64,000 bases of DNA from Cyanobium sp. AMD-g (GCF_024346395.1 NZ_JAGQCW010000001.1:310001-374000); one strand, 5' to 3'. Shown: positions 1 through 9,476, numbered from the stretch's first letter. Translations and numbers: made by a program. Notes: a model not told the origin generated them from the letters alone.

Positions 1-394
1 TGCAGCCGGCCAGCACCGCCTCGACGGAGCGGCCGGCCTCGGTGGTGCGGGCAAACACGAAGGGGCCCTTGTCGGTGTCGCGGATCTCGAGTTGCTCGGG
101 GTCGCAGCCACAGCGGCGGGCGAAACCCAGGGCAGCCGGTGTGGGCTGGCCATCGCGGAACGCCTGCTGGGCAGGAGGGCCCTTGCGCTCTTCAACCAGA
201 TCCTGCTGGCGCTCGGGCAATCCGGCGATGGTCACCGCCAGCCGGCGGGGGGTGCCACTGGCCTTGAGGCTGTCCCAGGACAGGCGGGCGTCCTGCAGAT
301 CCCTGGCCACAATCGCCTCCAGCTGGGGCTGGGCCAGGCGCACGAAATCGGCCGGCAGTTCCTCGGTTCCGATCTCCAGAAGAAAGGTGGCCAT
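1..394 (-). CDS. glyS: Glycyl-tRNA synthetase beta subunit (N-terminal part only)
   Basis: Encodes the start of the beta subunit of the heterotetrameric bacterial glycyl-tRNA synthetase, which charges tRNA-Gly in the cytoplasm. The reverse strand opens with ATG at 394 and reads MATFLLEIGTEELPADFV, the family's characteristic N-terminus, followed by the segment with SGTPRRLAV and ERKGPP that beta subunits share. Only about 131 codons are inside the window; the rest lies beyond position 1. It is divergent from the sulfite reductase gene, with about 107 bases between the two starts that must hold both promoters. The alpha subunit gene (glyQ) is not in view. The family call is secure despite the truncation. 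Confidence 0.95.
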   Translation of the reverse strand, partial: MATFLLEIGTEELPADFVRLAQPQLEAIVARDLQDARLSWDSLKASGTPRRLAVTIAGLPERQQDLVEERKGPPAQQAFRDGQPTPAALGFARRCGCDPEQLEIRDTDKGPFVFARTTEAGRSVEAVLAGC

Positions 395-501
395 GCGGGG
401 GGGCGGGCAGGACGCGACTGTATGCAAAGGAGGGAGATGGCGATCAGCGCCAGCGGACCGATCCGTCCCGTTCGCTAGTTTCGTTCCAACAACCCTTCTG
501 C

Positions 502-2277
502 ATGCCGATGTCCTCGACGACGGTCGCCGACAGCACGTCGCTCCCATCGGCATCCCCCGCCAAACCGCCCACCAAACAGGAGGCGCTCAAGGCCGGCAGC
601 GGCCACCTGCATGATCCGCTGGCTGCCGAACTGGGCAACGCGCTGCACAGCTTCACCGATCCCGCCGTCCAGATCCTCAAGTTCCACGGCAGTTACCAGC
701 AGGACGACCGGGACAACCGTCGCAAGGGGGTCGAAAAGGACTGGCAGATGATGCTGCGCCTGCGCAATCCCGGCGGCCGCATTCCCACGTCCCTGTATCT
801 GGCCCTCGATACCCTCGCCGATCGGCTGGGCAACGGCACCCTGCGGATCACCACGCGCCAGGCCTTCCAGATGCACGGCGTGCTGAAGACGGACCTCAAG
901 GAGGTGATCGGCGGCATCGTGCGCGCCCTTGGCTCGACGCTGTCGGCCTGTGGCGACATCAACCGCAACGTGATGGCCCCTGCCGCTCCCTTCGAGCGCG
1001 ATGGCTACCCGGAGGCCCGTCTGCTGGCCGATCAGATCGCCGACCTGCTGGCGCCCCAGGCGGCTGAGGGGTCCTACCTGGACCTCTGGGTGGACGGTGA
1101 CCTGAGTTACCGCATCAAGCCCAAAGGGCCCGTGAGGAAGGCGCGCAAGCGGCAGGAGAGCGGTGCCGTGTTCAGTGGCGACACGGCCGAACCCCTTTAC
1201 GGCGCCACCTACCTGCCACGCAAGTTCAAAGTGGCCGTCACCGTTCCGGGTGACAACTCCGTCGACCTGCTGACCCAGGACATTGGCCTGGTGCTGTTCA
1301 GCGATCCCTCCGGCCGACCCCTGGGCTGCAACGTCTACGTGGGCGGGGGCATGGGCCGGACCCACAACAAGGACGAGACCTTCGCCCGCACGGCCGATCC
1401 CCTCGGCTACGTGGCCGCCGCCCATGTGCTGGAACTGGTGCAGGCGATCGTGGCCCTGCAGCGTGACCACGGCGACCGGGAACAGCGCCGCCACGCCCGG
1501 ATGAAGTACCTGATCCACGACCGCGGCGTGGACTGGTTCCGCACCGAACTGGGCCGTTACTTTCCCCATCCGATCAAGGGGTTGCGCCGCGAACCGACCG
1601 CCGTCCTCACCGATTACCTGGGTTGGCACCGCCAGTCGCCGGGCCTGTGGTTCGTGGGTCTGCCCGTGCTCTGCGGACGCCTGCAGGGAGACTTCAAGAG
1701 CGGCCTGCGCCGGCTGATCGAGACCTACCAGCTGGAGGTGCGGCTCACCCCCAACCAGGACATGCTGCTCTGCAACATCGGCAGCGCCCAGCGGACGTCG
1801 GTGCGGGAGGCGCTGGCCGCGCTGGGCCTCAGCAGCCCTGAGGCCCCGCCCGCCCTGGCCCGGCACGCCCTGGCCTGCCCGGCCCTGCCCCTCTGCGGTC
1901 TGGCGGTCACCGAAGCCGAACGGGTCCTCCCGGACGTGCTGGGGCGCCTCGATGCCCTGCTGGAGCGGCTGGAGATCAGCAAACCACTCCTGGTGCGCAT
2001 GACCGGCTGCCCCAACGGCTGCGCCCGCCCCTACATGGCCGAGATCGGGCTGGTGGGGAGCGCCGTGGACACCTACCAGCTGTGGCTCGGCGGCAGCCAT
2101 GGCCTGACGCGGCTGGCCCGGCCCTACCTGGAGAAGATGCCCCTGGAGAAGCTGGAGGCCACCCTGGAGCCCCTGCTGACGGCCTGGCGCGACGACGGCG
2201 GCGCCCGCAGCCGCTTCGGCGACTTCATTGAGCGACTCGGTGACGAGCGGGTCGGCCAGCTGCTCTCCCCCGCCTGA
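502..2277 (+). CDS. sir: Ferredoxin-sulfite reductase
   Basis: Assimilatory reductase that uses six electrons from ferredoxin to turn sulfite into sulfide for cysteine synthesis. The 591-residue product shows the siroheme / 4Fe-4S cysteines: C459 and C465 (ACPALPLCG) and C503 and C507 (TGCPNGCARP). The N-terminal half carries the ferredoxin-sulfite/nitrite reductase repeat (LRITTRQAFQMHG) and the sulfite-binding CGDINRN segment. Length and the absence of an NADPH flavoprotein partner fit the ferredoxin type of cyanobacteria and plants. An alternative ATG lies two codons downstream at 508. It stands alone, divergent from glyS, and is followed by an unrelated secreted-protein gene. Nitrite reductase is the main alternative, but the longer N-terminal extension and the glyS neighbourhood favour sulfite reductase. 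Confidence 0.95.
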   Translation: MPMSSTTVADSTSLPSASPAKPPTKQEALKAGSGHLHDPLAAELGNALHSFTDPAVQILKFHGSYQQDDRDNRRKGVEKDWQMMLRLRNPGGRIPTSLYLALDTLADRLGNGTLRITTRQAFQMHGVLKTDLKEVIGGIVRALGSTLSACGDINRNVMAPAAPFERDGYPEARLLADQIADLLAPQAAEGSYLDLWVDGDLSYRIKPKGPVRKARKRQESGAVFSGDTAEPLYGATYLPRKFKVAVTVPGDNSVDLLTQDIGLVLFSDPSGRPLGCNVYVGGGMGRTHNKDETFARTADPLGYVAAAHVLELVQAIVALQRDHGDREQRRHARMKYLIHDRGVDWFRTELGRYFPHPIKGLRREPTAVLTDYLGWHRQSPGLWFVGLPVLCGRLQGDFKSGLRRLIETYQLEVRLTPNQDMLLCNIGSAQRTSVREALAALGLSSPEAPPALARHALACPALPLCGLAVTEAERVLPDVLGRLDALLERLEISKPLLVRMTGCPNGCARPYMAEIGLVGSAVDTYQLWLGGSHGLTRLARPYLEKMPLEKLEATLEPLLTAWRDDGGARSRFGDFIERLGDERVGQLLSPA

Positions 2278-2329
2278 TCAGGCCGTCCCTGGAGGCCGCC
2301 TAATCTTGGTCACGTTTCAGGTCCTGCGC

Positions 2330-2731
2330 ATGCCGAACCGTACGGACGTCGCCGTCCAGGCCCTGCTCTGCGGAGTGCTGCTGGGTTTCCTGCCCGGGGC
2401 GGGTCGCACCAGCGAGGCGGCGGAACGCCCCCGGCCCCCCGAGGCGCCTGTCCAGTACTTCGATTCAGACCCCCAGGCCTGCAAACCGGAGTCGATCAGC
2501 GCCTCCTACAAGAACCACCTGCGGCCCTACGCCGACCAGAGCCCCGAGGTGCTGGCCAAGTTGCGCCGCGTCCAGGATGACCTGACCCTGGCCAGTCTCA
2601 AGCGCTGCGTCCAGAAGGGGCTGTTGACCCGACCCCAGGCCAGCGTGCTGTTCAGGACCCTGGGCCTGACCCTGCCCGGCACGGTGATCCCCGTGGACGC
2701 GCCTCAAGCCTCCCCCGCGACGGCGCCATAG
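2330..2731 (+). CDS. Small secreted protein of unknown function
   Basis: The 133-residue product has a short basic start and a hydrophobic stretch (VAVQALLCGVLLGFLPG, about residues 6-22) that looks like a signal peptide, then a proline-rich linker. The mature part is hydrophilic, with two cysteines (ACKPES and KRCVQKG) that could form a disulfide. I do not recognise the family; similar small secreted proteins with paired cysteines occur in picocyanobacteria. The ATG at 2330 is 53 bases after sir. The gene ends inside the last codons of the convergent dipeptidase gene, a 28-base 3' overlap. Codon use and GC match the neighbours, so it is probably a real gene, but no function can be assigned. 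Confidence 0.6.
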   Translation: MPNRTDVAVQALLCGVLLGFLPGAGRTSEAAERPRPPEAPVQYFDSDPQACKPESISASYKNHLRPYADQSPEVLAKLRRVQDDLTLASLKRCVQKGLLTRPQASVLFRTLGLTLPGTVIPVDAPQASPATAP

Positions 2732-3411
2732 AGCGCCTGCGGCTCCTGGCAACGCCAGGCCCAGAGCTGGTCACCATGGCTGAAGTGCCACCACTCATTC
2801 GGGTGCTGGGCAAACCCCGCCGCCGCCATCACCGCCGCCAGCAGGCGCCGGCGGGCGTGCCAGTCGGCGGCCTCGCTGCCAGGAGAGGACCCCTCGTAGT
2901 GGTCGGGATGGGAGAGGGCCCCGATCGCGTCGATCTCGCCGCCCATCGCCAGGGGACGGCCGTCGGCCTCGGCCAGGGTGAGATCCACCGCCGCCCCGGT
3001 GCTGTGGGGGGGCGGCGTGGCCGGATCACGGCTCGGCGGGGCCCAGAAGCGATCCACTTCCGCCGCCACGGCCGCCTGGGGGCCGCCGCTGGCGTCGGGG
3101 TCGAGGCCCCGCTCCCGGCAGACCTCGCGGAAGGCGTGGCGAACCATGAAGGCCTGCACGACAAGGGGGCGCCAGGCATCGAAGATCGCCAGCCGCCAGT
3201 GGGGCTGCTGTTGCTGCAGCAGGCCCTGGGCCGTCTGCAGCCGGGAGATCACCCCCCGCCTCAGCCGAAACGGACTGGCGCCGGTGCCGTAGGGAGCCCC
3301 CAGGGCCTGATACGGATGGGGCTCCAGTCGCCACAGCGTCGCCGGCAGCTCGTCCAGGGGGTCGCCGGCCTCGGCGATGGGGATCGGACTCCAGGGGCGC
3401 AGGGGGGGCAT
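2704..3411 (-). CDS. VanX/DdpX-like D-alanyl-D-alanine dipeptidase (peptidase M15D)
   Basis: Zinc peptidase of the family that hydrolyses D-Ala-D-Ala, relevant to peptidoglycan precursor turnover or salvage. The zinc ligands appear in their usual places: HSTGAAVDLTL (His and Asp, with the spacing of VanX) and EWWHFSHGD (catalytic Glu and ligand His). The arginine-containing FDAWRP motif is also present. From the ATG at 3411 the product is 235 residues; a TTG at 3450 would add 13 and overlap the recG stop. It lies just downstream of recG and converges on the small secreted gene. Vancomycin resistance need not be implied, because no VanS/R or D-Ala-D-Lac ligase genes are nearby. A recycling role is inference. 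Confidence 0.88.
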   Translation of the reverse strand: MPPLRPWSPIPIAEAGDPLDELPATLWRLEPHPYQALGAPYGTGASPFRLRRGVISRLQTAQGLLQQQQPHWRLAIFDAWRPLVVQAFMVRHAFREVCRERGLDPDASGGPQAAVAAEVDRFWAPPSRDPATPPPHSTGAAVDLTLAEADGRPLAMGGEIDAIGALSHPDHYEGSSPGSEAADWHARRRLLAAVMAAAGFAQHPNEWWHFSHGDQLWAWRCQEPQALYGAVAGEA

Positions 3412-3446
3412 GGGGCGGCGGGCACGGGTCGGCCCGGTGGGCCGGA

Positions 3447-5915
3447 TCAATTCAACTGGGCCGCCTCCACCGAACGGCGCCGCTGGGCTTCAAGGGCGTC
3501 GCGCAGGTTCGGGTGGCGTTCCAGGCCAGGGTCCGCCGCCAGGATCCGCTGTGCCGCCAGCCGGGCCTCCTCCAGCACGGCGCCGTCGTCGCTGAGGCTG
3601 GCCAGGGCCAGGTCCGGCAGCCCCGACTGGCGTGTGCCGAGCACCTGGCCAGGGCCCCTGAGCCTCAGGTCCATCTCGGCGATCTCGAAGCCGTCGCTGC
3701 TGCGGGCCAGCAGCTCCAGCCGCTGACGGGCCATGGCGTTGTCGCCCTCGTGCAGCAGCAGGCAATGGGAGGCGGCGGCACCCCGGCCCACCCGGCCCCG
3801 CAGCTGGTGCAGCTGGGCCAGGCCGAAGCGCTCGGCATGTTCGATCACCATCACACTCGCCTCCGGCACGTCCACCCCCACTTCCACCACCGTGGTGGAC
3901 ACCAGCACCTGGGAGCGCCCCTCCTGGAAGGCGCTGATGGCGCGTTGCTTCTCCTCGCCTGTCATGCGCCCGTGCAGCAGCCCCACAGCAAGGGCGGGGA
4001 ACACCTCCTCATCGAGGTGGCGGTGCACCTCCACCGCCGAGCGCAGGTCGAGCTTCTCGGATTCCTCCACCAGGGGCAGCACCACGTAGGCCCGCTGACC
4101 CTTGGCCACCTCCTGGCGCACGAGCTCCCAGGCACTGGGGCGCTCCGATCCCCGCAGCAGGCGGGTGCGGATCGGCGTTCGGCCCGGCGGCAGTTCGTCG
4201 ATCTGGCTGATGTCCAGATCGCCATGGATCGACAGGGCCAGGGTGCGGGGGATCGGCGTGGCGGTCATCGTCAGCAGGTGGGGCTGGAGACCCTTGGCCA
4301 GCAGCCGGTTGCGCTGGCGCACACCGAAGCGGTGCTGCTCATCCACCACCACCAGGCCAAGGCGATCGAACTGGACCGGGTCCTCGAGCAGGGCGTGGGT
4401 GCCCACCAGCAGGTTCACCTGGCCATTGGCCAGGTCCTGCAGCAGCTGGCGCCGGCGGCGGGCGGGGGTGGAGCCGGTGAGCAGCTCGATGCTGACGTTG
4501 AGCTGGGGCAGCCAGCCGGCCAGCTTGTGGAAATGCTGGGCCGCCAGCACCTCGGTGGGGGCCATCAGGCCCCCCTGATGGCCCGCCTGGATGGCACCCA
4601 GCAGGGCCGCCAGGGCCACCACCGTCTTGCCACTGCCCACGTCCCCCTGAACCAGCCGGGCCATGGGCTGGGGTCGCTCCATGTCGGCGCGGATCTCGGC
4701 CAGCACCCGGTTCTGGGCGCCGGTGAGCGGAAACGGCAGCAGGGCTAGGAAGCGGCTCACCAGGTCCTCGCCACCCACGGGCAGCAGCAGCGGTGGGGCC
4801 GGTGAGCGGCGCAGCCGCTCGCGCCGCTGGCCCAGGGCCAGCTGCAGCAGCAGGAACTCGTCGAACACCAGCCGCCGACGGCAGCGCTGCAACTCTTCCC
4901 TGTCGGCAGGACGGTGCAGGCCCTGCAGGGCTTCGCCACGGCCCACCAGCCCCAACTCCAGGCGCAGGGGTTCCGGCAACGGCTCGGGCCAGCGGATCGC
5001 CGAGGGCAGCACCGCGTCGATGGCCCGGGCGAGGGTCTCGCCGTTGAGGCCCTCGGTGAGGGCATAGACGGGCACGAAGCGGCCGATCTGCTCCGAGCGC
5101 ACCGGCGCCCCGGGCGCCTCCAGCACCTCCAGCAGGGGATCGGCGAAGCCAGGGCCGTAGGGGCTCTCCTTGACCAGGCCGCTCACGGCCACCGTGGCCC
5201 CCACCGGGTAGAGCCGCTGCTGGGACTTCAACCAGCCGGGGCTGCTGAAGCGGCGGCCGGCAAAGAAGCGTGTCACCTTGAGGCGACCCGTGACGTCCTG
5301 GAGATGCAGCTCCAGGATCGCCAGATTGGGGTTGCGGGGGCTGCCGAAGGCGTGGCAGCGACGCACGGTGGCCACGATGGTGGCCGTCCGCCCCGGCTCC
5401 AGGGCGGCGATCCGCACCAGATGGGCGTAATCGAGGTAGTCGCGGGGGTAGTGGTGCACCAGATCGCGCACCACCAGCAGGCCGAGGGCGGCGAGACGGG
5501 TGGCGGTCTTCGGCCCGATGCCGGCCACGTCCGAAAGGGGGGTCTGGGCGGTGAGGCGGGCCGCGGAGTGCACGGCGGGCGCCGCCAGCCGCAGCCGTGG
5601 GGGCGCCACCGGCAAGACCTCCCGGCGGCGGCAGCGCAGCTCATGCAGGGCCTGGCGCAGCTTGCGCACCAGGCCCTGGCGACTCCCCTGGGCCAGCTCG
5701 CCATAGCCGCCGAAATCACGGGCCAGGGCGGCCAGCTGCTGGCGTTCGGCGGCCTCGAGTCCCGCCACCGGAGCGGCGAGGCTGGCGCTGACGAAGCCAC
5801 TGAAGCGGTCCCGCCGTCCCTGGAGATCGCCAAAGCCAGCTTCGGCCTCCAGGCGACAGGCCAGCTGCAGGGGCGTGCACCAGGCATCGACAGCCCCCAG
5901 GGCGGACGCGCCCAC
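3447..5915 (-). CDS. recG: ATP-dependent DNA helicase RecG
   Basis: Superfamily 2 helicase that regresses stalled forks and processes branched DNA. The product shows an N-terminal helical region, the wedge/OB domain (SDVAGIGPKTATRLAALG, then HYPRDYLDY), Walker A GDVGSGKT with K430, the DEQH box at about 525-528 followed by RFGVRQRNRL, and the C-terminal helicase motifs including ERFGLAQLHQLRGRVGRG. The start is uncertain: there is no ATG near the expected N-terminus, and the open frame runs upstream through the neighbouring gene. I choose GTG at 5915, preceded by a GGAGGAG that is rather close; this gives 822 residues, suitable for the family. It follows an unknown gene and tsf on the same strand. 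Confidence 0.95.
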   Translation of the reverse strand: MGASALGAVDAWCTPLQLACRLEAEAGFGDLQGRRDRFSGFVSASLAAPVAGLEAAERQQLAALARDFGGYGELAQGSRQGLVRKLRQALHELRCRRREVLPVAPPRLRLAAPAVHSAARLTAQTPLSDVAGIGPKTATRLAALGLLVVRDLVHHYPRDYLDYAHLVRIAALEPGRTATIVATVRRCHAFGSPRNPNLAILELHLQDVTGRLKVTRFFAGRRFSSPGWLKSQQRLYPVGATVAVSGLVKESPYGPGFADPLLEVLEAPGAPVRSEQIGRFVPVYALTEGLNGETLARAIDAVLPSAIRWPEPLPEPLRLELGLVGRGEALQGLHRPADREELQRCRRRLVFDEFLLLQLALGQRRERLRRSPAPPLLLPVGGEDLVSRFLALLPFPLTGAQNRVLAEIRADMERPQPMARLVQGDVGSGKTVVALAALLGAIQAGHQGGLMAPTEVLAAQHFHKLAGWLPQLNVSIELLTGSTPARRRRQLLQDLANGQVNLLVGTHALLEDPVQFDRLGLVVVDEQHRFGVRQRNRLLAKGLQPHLLTMTATPIPRTLALSIHGDLDISQIDELPPGRTPIRTRLLRGSERPSAWELVRQEVAKGQRAYVVLPLVEESEKLDLRSAVEVHRHLDEEVFPALAVGLLHGRMTGEEKQRAISAFQEGRSQVLVSTTVVEVGVDVPEASVMVIEHAERFGLAQLHQLRGRVGRGAAASHCLLLHEGDNAMARQRLELLARSSDGFEIAEMDLRLRGPGQVLGTRQSGLPDLALASLSDDGAVLEEARLAAQRILAADPGLERHPNLRDALEAQRRRSVEAAQLN

Positions 5916-5938
5916 CTCCTCCCGGGCGGAGGACCCGG

Positions 5939-7003
5939 TCAGTCGCTCGGAATCGATGGGGGGCGGATGTCCTGCAGCCAAAGCTGTTCGGCCTGATGGA
6001 TCCGTGACCGCCGTTGCAGGCGACGGAACTGCTGGGCCATTCTGCGAACCTCCTGGCGATGCTGCTGCAGCCGCCGCCGGCAGGTGCGCAGACGGGGCTC
6101 CTCCAGTTCCAGCTCGACGGGCCGCAGCAGCACCGCCATGGCGTGGGCCTGGGGGGAACGGCTGGCGCCGAAGGGGAGGGGCAGTCGCATCAGGTTGGCC
6201 GGGGCGGCCATGGTCTCCAGCTGACCGTCGAGAACCGCATCCAGCAGGCTCACCGGCAGCAGGCTGCGGCTGACGCCGCCCCGCAGCAGCTCCACGTTGA
6301 TGGCATGGGACAGGTTGCGAAGACGCCGGCCCAGGGCCAGCTCCATGCCATCCATCCAGCGCAGCACCTGCTCGGGATCTTCCGGCAACCGGCCCGCCTG
6401 CCACAGGGACTGATCCTGCGGGGATGCAGGCTCGTCGTCGACGGCCTGGACGTCGCCATCGGCGTCCTCGTCCGCCTCCTCGTCATCGGAAGGGCGGTCA
6501 TCGGCGGCCACGCCAGCCCCACGGGCCAGCGCTGCCATCAGGAAGGAGGGCCCGCTCAGGGGTGGAGCCATGGCGATCTGCACCGACCCCGGCGGGAGGG
6601 GTTCCGGCTCGGGAGAACGGTCGGGGGGTTCTCCATCCCAGGAGAGTTCCTCCAGGAGCTGCTGGCGCTCGTGGCGCTCCCGCCGCTGACGTTCGCGGCA
6701 GATCTGGGAGGCGAGGATCACCAGCTGCTCCACCGTCAGCAGGCTGGAGCATCGGCTCACCAGCTCGTTGATCTGACCGAGCAGCAGGCGACGGCGCTCT
6801 TCGGGGAGTGCGGCGTAGCGCTGGGGGTGAATCTGGGTGGCCAGATGGAAGCAGGCCTGCTGCACCCGCTGGGGCAGCACCTGGCGCAGCACTTGCAGAT
6901 AGAGGGCCACATGGCGATAGAGCTCCGGGTTCGAGGCGGTCAGCTGCCGGGTCAGGGCCTGCAACTGACCCGGCAGATCGATCGCGTCGGAGGGTTGGCT
7001 CAA
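5939..7003 (-). CDS. Conserved cyanobacterial protein of unknown function between tsf and recG
   Basis: The 354-residue product has a helical N-terminal half (about residues 1-130) rich in Leu, Gln and Arg, a central acidic low-complexity linker (DDEEADEDADGD and flanks, about 170-200), and a C-terminal helical half ending in very basic heptad-like segments, possibly coiled coil. There is no signal peptide or membrane segment. Start: TTG at 7003, with GGAG a few bases upstream, is the first start after the tsf stop; longer in-frame openings lie inside tsf. I recall an unknown gene in this position in other picocyanobacteria, so the location is probably conserved. I do not recognise a domain. 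The tsf/recG context could suggest a housekeeping role, but that is only inference. Confidence 0.7.
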   Translation of the reverse strand: MSQPSDAIDLPGQLQALTRQLTASNPELYRHVALYLQVLRQVLPQRVQQACFHLATQIHPQRYAALPEERRRLLLGQINELVSRCSSLLTVEQLVILASQICRERQRRERHERQQLLEELSWDGEPPDRSPEPEPLPPGSVQIAMAPPLSGPSFLMAALARGAGVAADDRPSDDEEADEDADGDVQAVDDEPASPQDQSLWQAGRLPEDPEQVLRWMDGMELALGRRLRNLSHAINVELLRGGVSRSLLPVSLLDAVLDGQLETMAAPANLMRLPLPFGASRSPQAHAMAVLLRPVELELEEPRLRTCRRRLQQHRQEVRRMAQQFRRLQRRSRIHQAEQLWLQDIRPPSIPSD

Positions 7004-7013
7004 CGGCTCCGGC

Positions 7014-7673
7014 TCAGGCCGCCTTGGCCATCGCCGCCACTTCCGCTGCGAAGTCGGACTGCTCCACCTCGATCCCCTCGCCGAGGGTGTAACGGGTGAA
7101 GCGGCGCACACGGATGTTCTCGCCGGTCTTGCCGGCGGCCGACTTGACCATCTCACCCACCGTCTGGGTGTTGTCGCGGATGAAGGGCTGGTCCATCAGG
7201 GCCAGTTCCTTGAGGCGTTTACCGATGCGCCCGGCCACGATCTTGACCTTCATCTCCTCCTTCTTGCCGGCGAGATCGTCGCGACCCATCTCGATGGACT
7301 TCTCGCGCTCCGCCACTTCAGGGGGAATGTCGTCGGTGGTGACATATTCCACGTTGGGGCAGGCGGCGATCTGCATCGCCACGTTGCGCACCAGTTCCTG
7401 GAAGAGCTCACCGCGGGCCACGAAATCGGTCTCGCAGTTCACCTCCACCAGCACACCGACGCGGGCACCGGTGTGGATGTAACTGCCGACGGCCCCTTCA
7501 GCCGCCGTGCGGCCGGCCTTCTTCTCGGCGGTGGCGATGCCCTTCTGGCGCAGCCATTCGGCCGCTTTGGTGGCATCCCCACCGGACTCGGTGAGGGCCT
7601 TCTTGCAGTCCATCATGCCCGCGCCGGTCTTGTCGCGCAGTTCCTTGACGAGCTTCGCTGTGATCTCAGCCAT
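7014..7673 (-). CDS. tsf: Translation elongation factor Ts
   Basis: Guanine-nucleotide exchange factor for EF-Tu. The N-terminal UBA-like domain is clear ([20 protein letters not shown], residues 4-23), including the [12 protein letters not shown] motif that contacts EF-Tu. It is followed by the core repeat around [12 protein letters not shown] and a C-terminal domain ending near ARGCC-type sequence positions with [13 protein letters not shown]. At 219 residues it is the short cyanobacterial form. It follows rpsB by 38 bases, the conserved rpsB-tsf operon order. The start ATG at 7673 has the GGAGG-like sequence of the intergenic gap upstream. No unusual features. Confidence 0.98.
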   Translation of the reverse strand: MAEITAKLVKELRDKTGAGMMDCKKALTESGGDATKAAEWLRQKGIATAEKKAGRTAAEGAVGSYIHTGARVGVLVEVNCETDFVARGELFQELVRNVAMQIAACPNVEYVTTDDIPPEVAEREKSIEMGRDDLAGKKEEMKVKIVAGRIGKRLKELALMDQPFIRDNTQTVGEMVKSAAGKTGENIRVRRFTRYTLGEGIEVEQSDFAAEVAAMAKAA

Positions 7674-7711
7674 GGGTTGGGTGGGAGGGAGGTCGGGAGA
7701 GAGAAAAGGGC

Positions 7712-8428
7712 TCAGGCGTCGTCGTCGCCGCTGCGCTGATCCTGGGCTCCATGGCGGCCTTCATTGATGGCATCCGCAAGGCGGCCCAGCACCAGTTGCA
7801 CGGAGCGGACGGCGTCGTCGTTGCAGGGAATGGGGACGTCGCAGAGATCCGGATCGCAGTTGGTGTCGAGCATGGACACCAGCGGAATGTCGAGCTTGCG
7901 GCACTCGAGCACGGCGTTGGTTTCGCGGCGCTGGTCCACCAGCACCACCACATCGGGCAGGCGGCGCATGTTCTTCAGCCCACCGAGGTACTTCTGCAGA
8001 CGGTCGAGTTCACGGCGGAGCACGGCGGCTTCCTTCTTGGGCCGCATGGCGATGGCGCCGGAGGACTCCATGCGCTCCAGGTCCTTGAGCCGGTCGATGC
8101 GGGCGCGCATCGTGCTCCAGTTGGTGAGCATGCCGCCCAGCCAGCGCTGGTTGACATAGGAGGCACCGCAGCGGGCGGCTTCCTGGGCGATCACCTCGGA
8201 GGCCTGTTTCTTGGTGCCGACGAACAGGAAGCGCTTGCCGCTGCGGGCGGCACTGCGGGTCCATTTGTAGGCGTTGTTCATGCAGACGGCGGTCTGCACG
8301 AGATCAATGATGTGGACTCCGTTGCGCGCGCAATAGATGTAGCGCGACATCTTGGGATTCCAGCGACGGGTCTGGTGTCCGAAGTGGGCACCAGCTTCCA
8401 TCATCTCGGAGAGAGTGACGACAGCCAT
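7712..8428 (-). CDS. rpsB: 30S ribosomal protein S2
   Basis: Small-subunit ribosomal protein S2, located on the back of the 30S head-body junction. From ATG at 8428 the product begins [20 protein letters not shown], the standard S2 N-terminus, followed by [12 protein letters not shown] and the DLVQT and FVGTKKQA blocks; it is 238 residues. An upstream in-frame ATG (8479) would add 17 unrelated residues and is not used. The C-terminus is a short hydrophilic tail ([12 protein letters not shown]-like). It is the first gene of the rpsB-tsf unit. About 110 bases separate it from the glycosyltransferase stop, enough for its own promoter. Confidence 0.98.
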   Translation of the reverse strand: MAVVTLSEMMEAGAHFGHQTRRWNPKMSRYIYCARNGVHIIDLVQTAVCMNNAYKWTRSAARSGKRFLFVGTKKQASEVIAQEAARCGASYVNQRWLGGMLTNWSTMRARIDRLKDLERMESSGAIAMRPKKEAAVLRRELDRLQKYLGGLKNMRRLPDVVVLVDQRRETNAVLECRKLDIPLVSMLDTNCDPDLCDVPIPCNDDAVRSVQLVLGRLADAINEGRHGAQDQRSGDDDA

Positions 8429-8537
8429 TTGGGTTGTAGGGGGTTTCGGGTTGGCCTCCACCTGCCAGGGATGCCGCACCTAGGAAAGGCAGCGGATCAC
8501 CCGAAACATGCAGGTGTGCGGTGTTGGGATAACCCGG

Positions 8538-9476
8538 TCAACCTACCAAATGGCCCTGCTGGCGGGCTTCGGCATGGAGGGCCCGAACGCCGAAACGATT
8601 GAGGGGCAAGCGCAGCAGCTCCATCGCCAGACCCGCCTTGCCGTGGCGGATCAGCCAGCGCAGCAGGGGCCGCAGGCTGCGCTCATTGATCAGGCCGCCG
8701 AGGGTGAGCAGCTCCCACAGGGCCAGATGCAGCCAGGTGTACTGGATGATGAAGCGCACCCGCCGGGTGGGGTGTTTGCGGTAAAAGACCAGGCCCATCT
8801 TGGCCCGTTCCCGCTCCACCCGCACCAGATCGGGGATCTGCTCCAGGCTCAGGGGCGGATGCCAGTGGTAGCCCACGGCCTCAGGGCAGCGCACCAGCCG
8901 CACACCCATACGCCGCAGCCGTTCCCCCAGCTCCAGGTCCTCCCAGCCGTAGAGACGGAATCCCGTGTCGAACAGACCGGACTGCTCCAGCACCCGGCGG
9001 TCGATCGCCACGTTGCCGGTGGCGAAGTAGGCCCAGGAGAGATCGCGCAGCTTGTGGGGCTCCGCCGTTGGTGCCTCGAAATTGTGGGTGTTGATCACGG
9101 CGCCGTAGGTGAAGCAGAGCCGATCGCCGCTCTCCGCCCAGGCGCGCTCCAGGGCCGTGGCGTGGTGCAGCAGGAACCGCTCCGTCACCACCAGGTCGCT
9201 GTCGATGAAGACGATCACGTCGCCCCGGGCCTCGTCCACCCCCCGGTTGCGGCCTTCGGCTGGGCCGCCGTGGTCCTGGCGGATCAGGCGCAGATGGGGG
9301 AAGGCGGTGGCATGGGCATCCAGCCAGCGCACCGTGTCATCGGTGGAGCCGTCGTCCACCAGCACCACCTCATAGGCCTGCAGGGGGCCGCCGGTCTCCT
9401 GCCGCTCCAGGGCCTGAAGGCACTGGCGCAGGATCGGCAGCCGGTTGTAGGTGGGGATGACGACGCTGATGAACAT
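8538..9476 (-). CDS. Family 2 glycosyltransferase
   Basis: Inverting GT-A glycosyltransferase, probably acting on cell-surface polysaccharide or lipid acceptors at the cytoplasmic face. The 312-residue protein starts MFISVVIPTYNRLPILRQC (ATG at 9476), with VLVDDGSTDDT for nucleotide-sugar binding, and the metal-binding FIDSDLV (a DxD motif). Further on, GWEDLELGERLRRMG matches the C-terminal ED motif of galactosyltransferase-type GT2/GT7C proteins. The donor sugar and acceptor cannot be read from sequence. It has no membrane anchor. It sits between rpsB and the small basic gene but is separated from the latter by a strong terminator, so it probably has its own promoter. Confidence 0.9.
   Translation of the reverse strand: MFISVVIPTYNRLPILRQCLQALERQETGGPLQAYEVVLVDDGSTDDTVRWLDAHATAFPHLRLIRQDHGGPAEGRNRGVDEARGDVIVFIDSDLVVTERFLLHHATALERAWAESGDRLCFTYGAVINTHNFEAPTAEPHKLRDLSWAYFATGNVAIDRRVLEQSGLFDTGFRLYGWEDLELGERLRRMGVRLVRCPEAVGYHWHPPLSLEQIPDLVRVERERAKMGLVFYRKHPTRRVRFIIQYTWLHLALWELLTLGGLINERSLRPLLRWLIRHGKAGLAMELLRLPLNRFGVRALHAEARQQGHLVG

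Noticed and set aside
475-2100. 541-codon open frame antisense to sir
   Set aside because: Composition is low-complexity (A/G/Q/H-rich) and lacks family motifs; it is the usual antisense shadow of a high-GC gene.
2704-3411. Vancomycin-resistance gene vanX
   Set aside because: Family membership fits, but no van regulatory or ligase genes are present and cyanobacterial homologues are housekeeping.
5916-6404. N-terminal extension of the recG frame
   Set aside because: It lies over the upstream gene in another frame and reads as Pro/Ala/Arg-rich shadow sequence.
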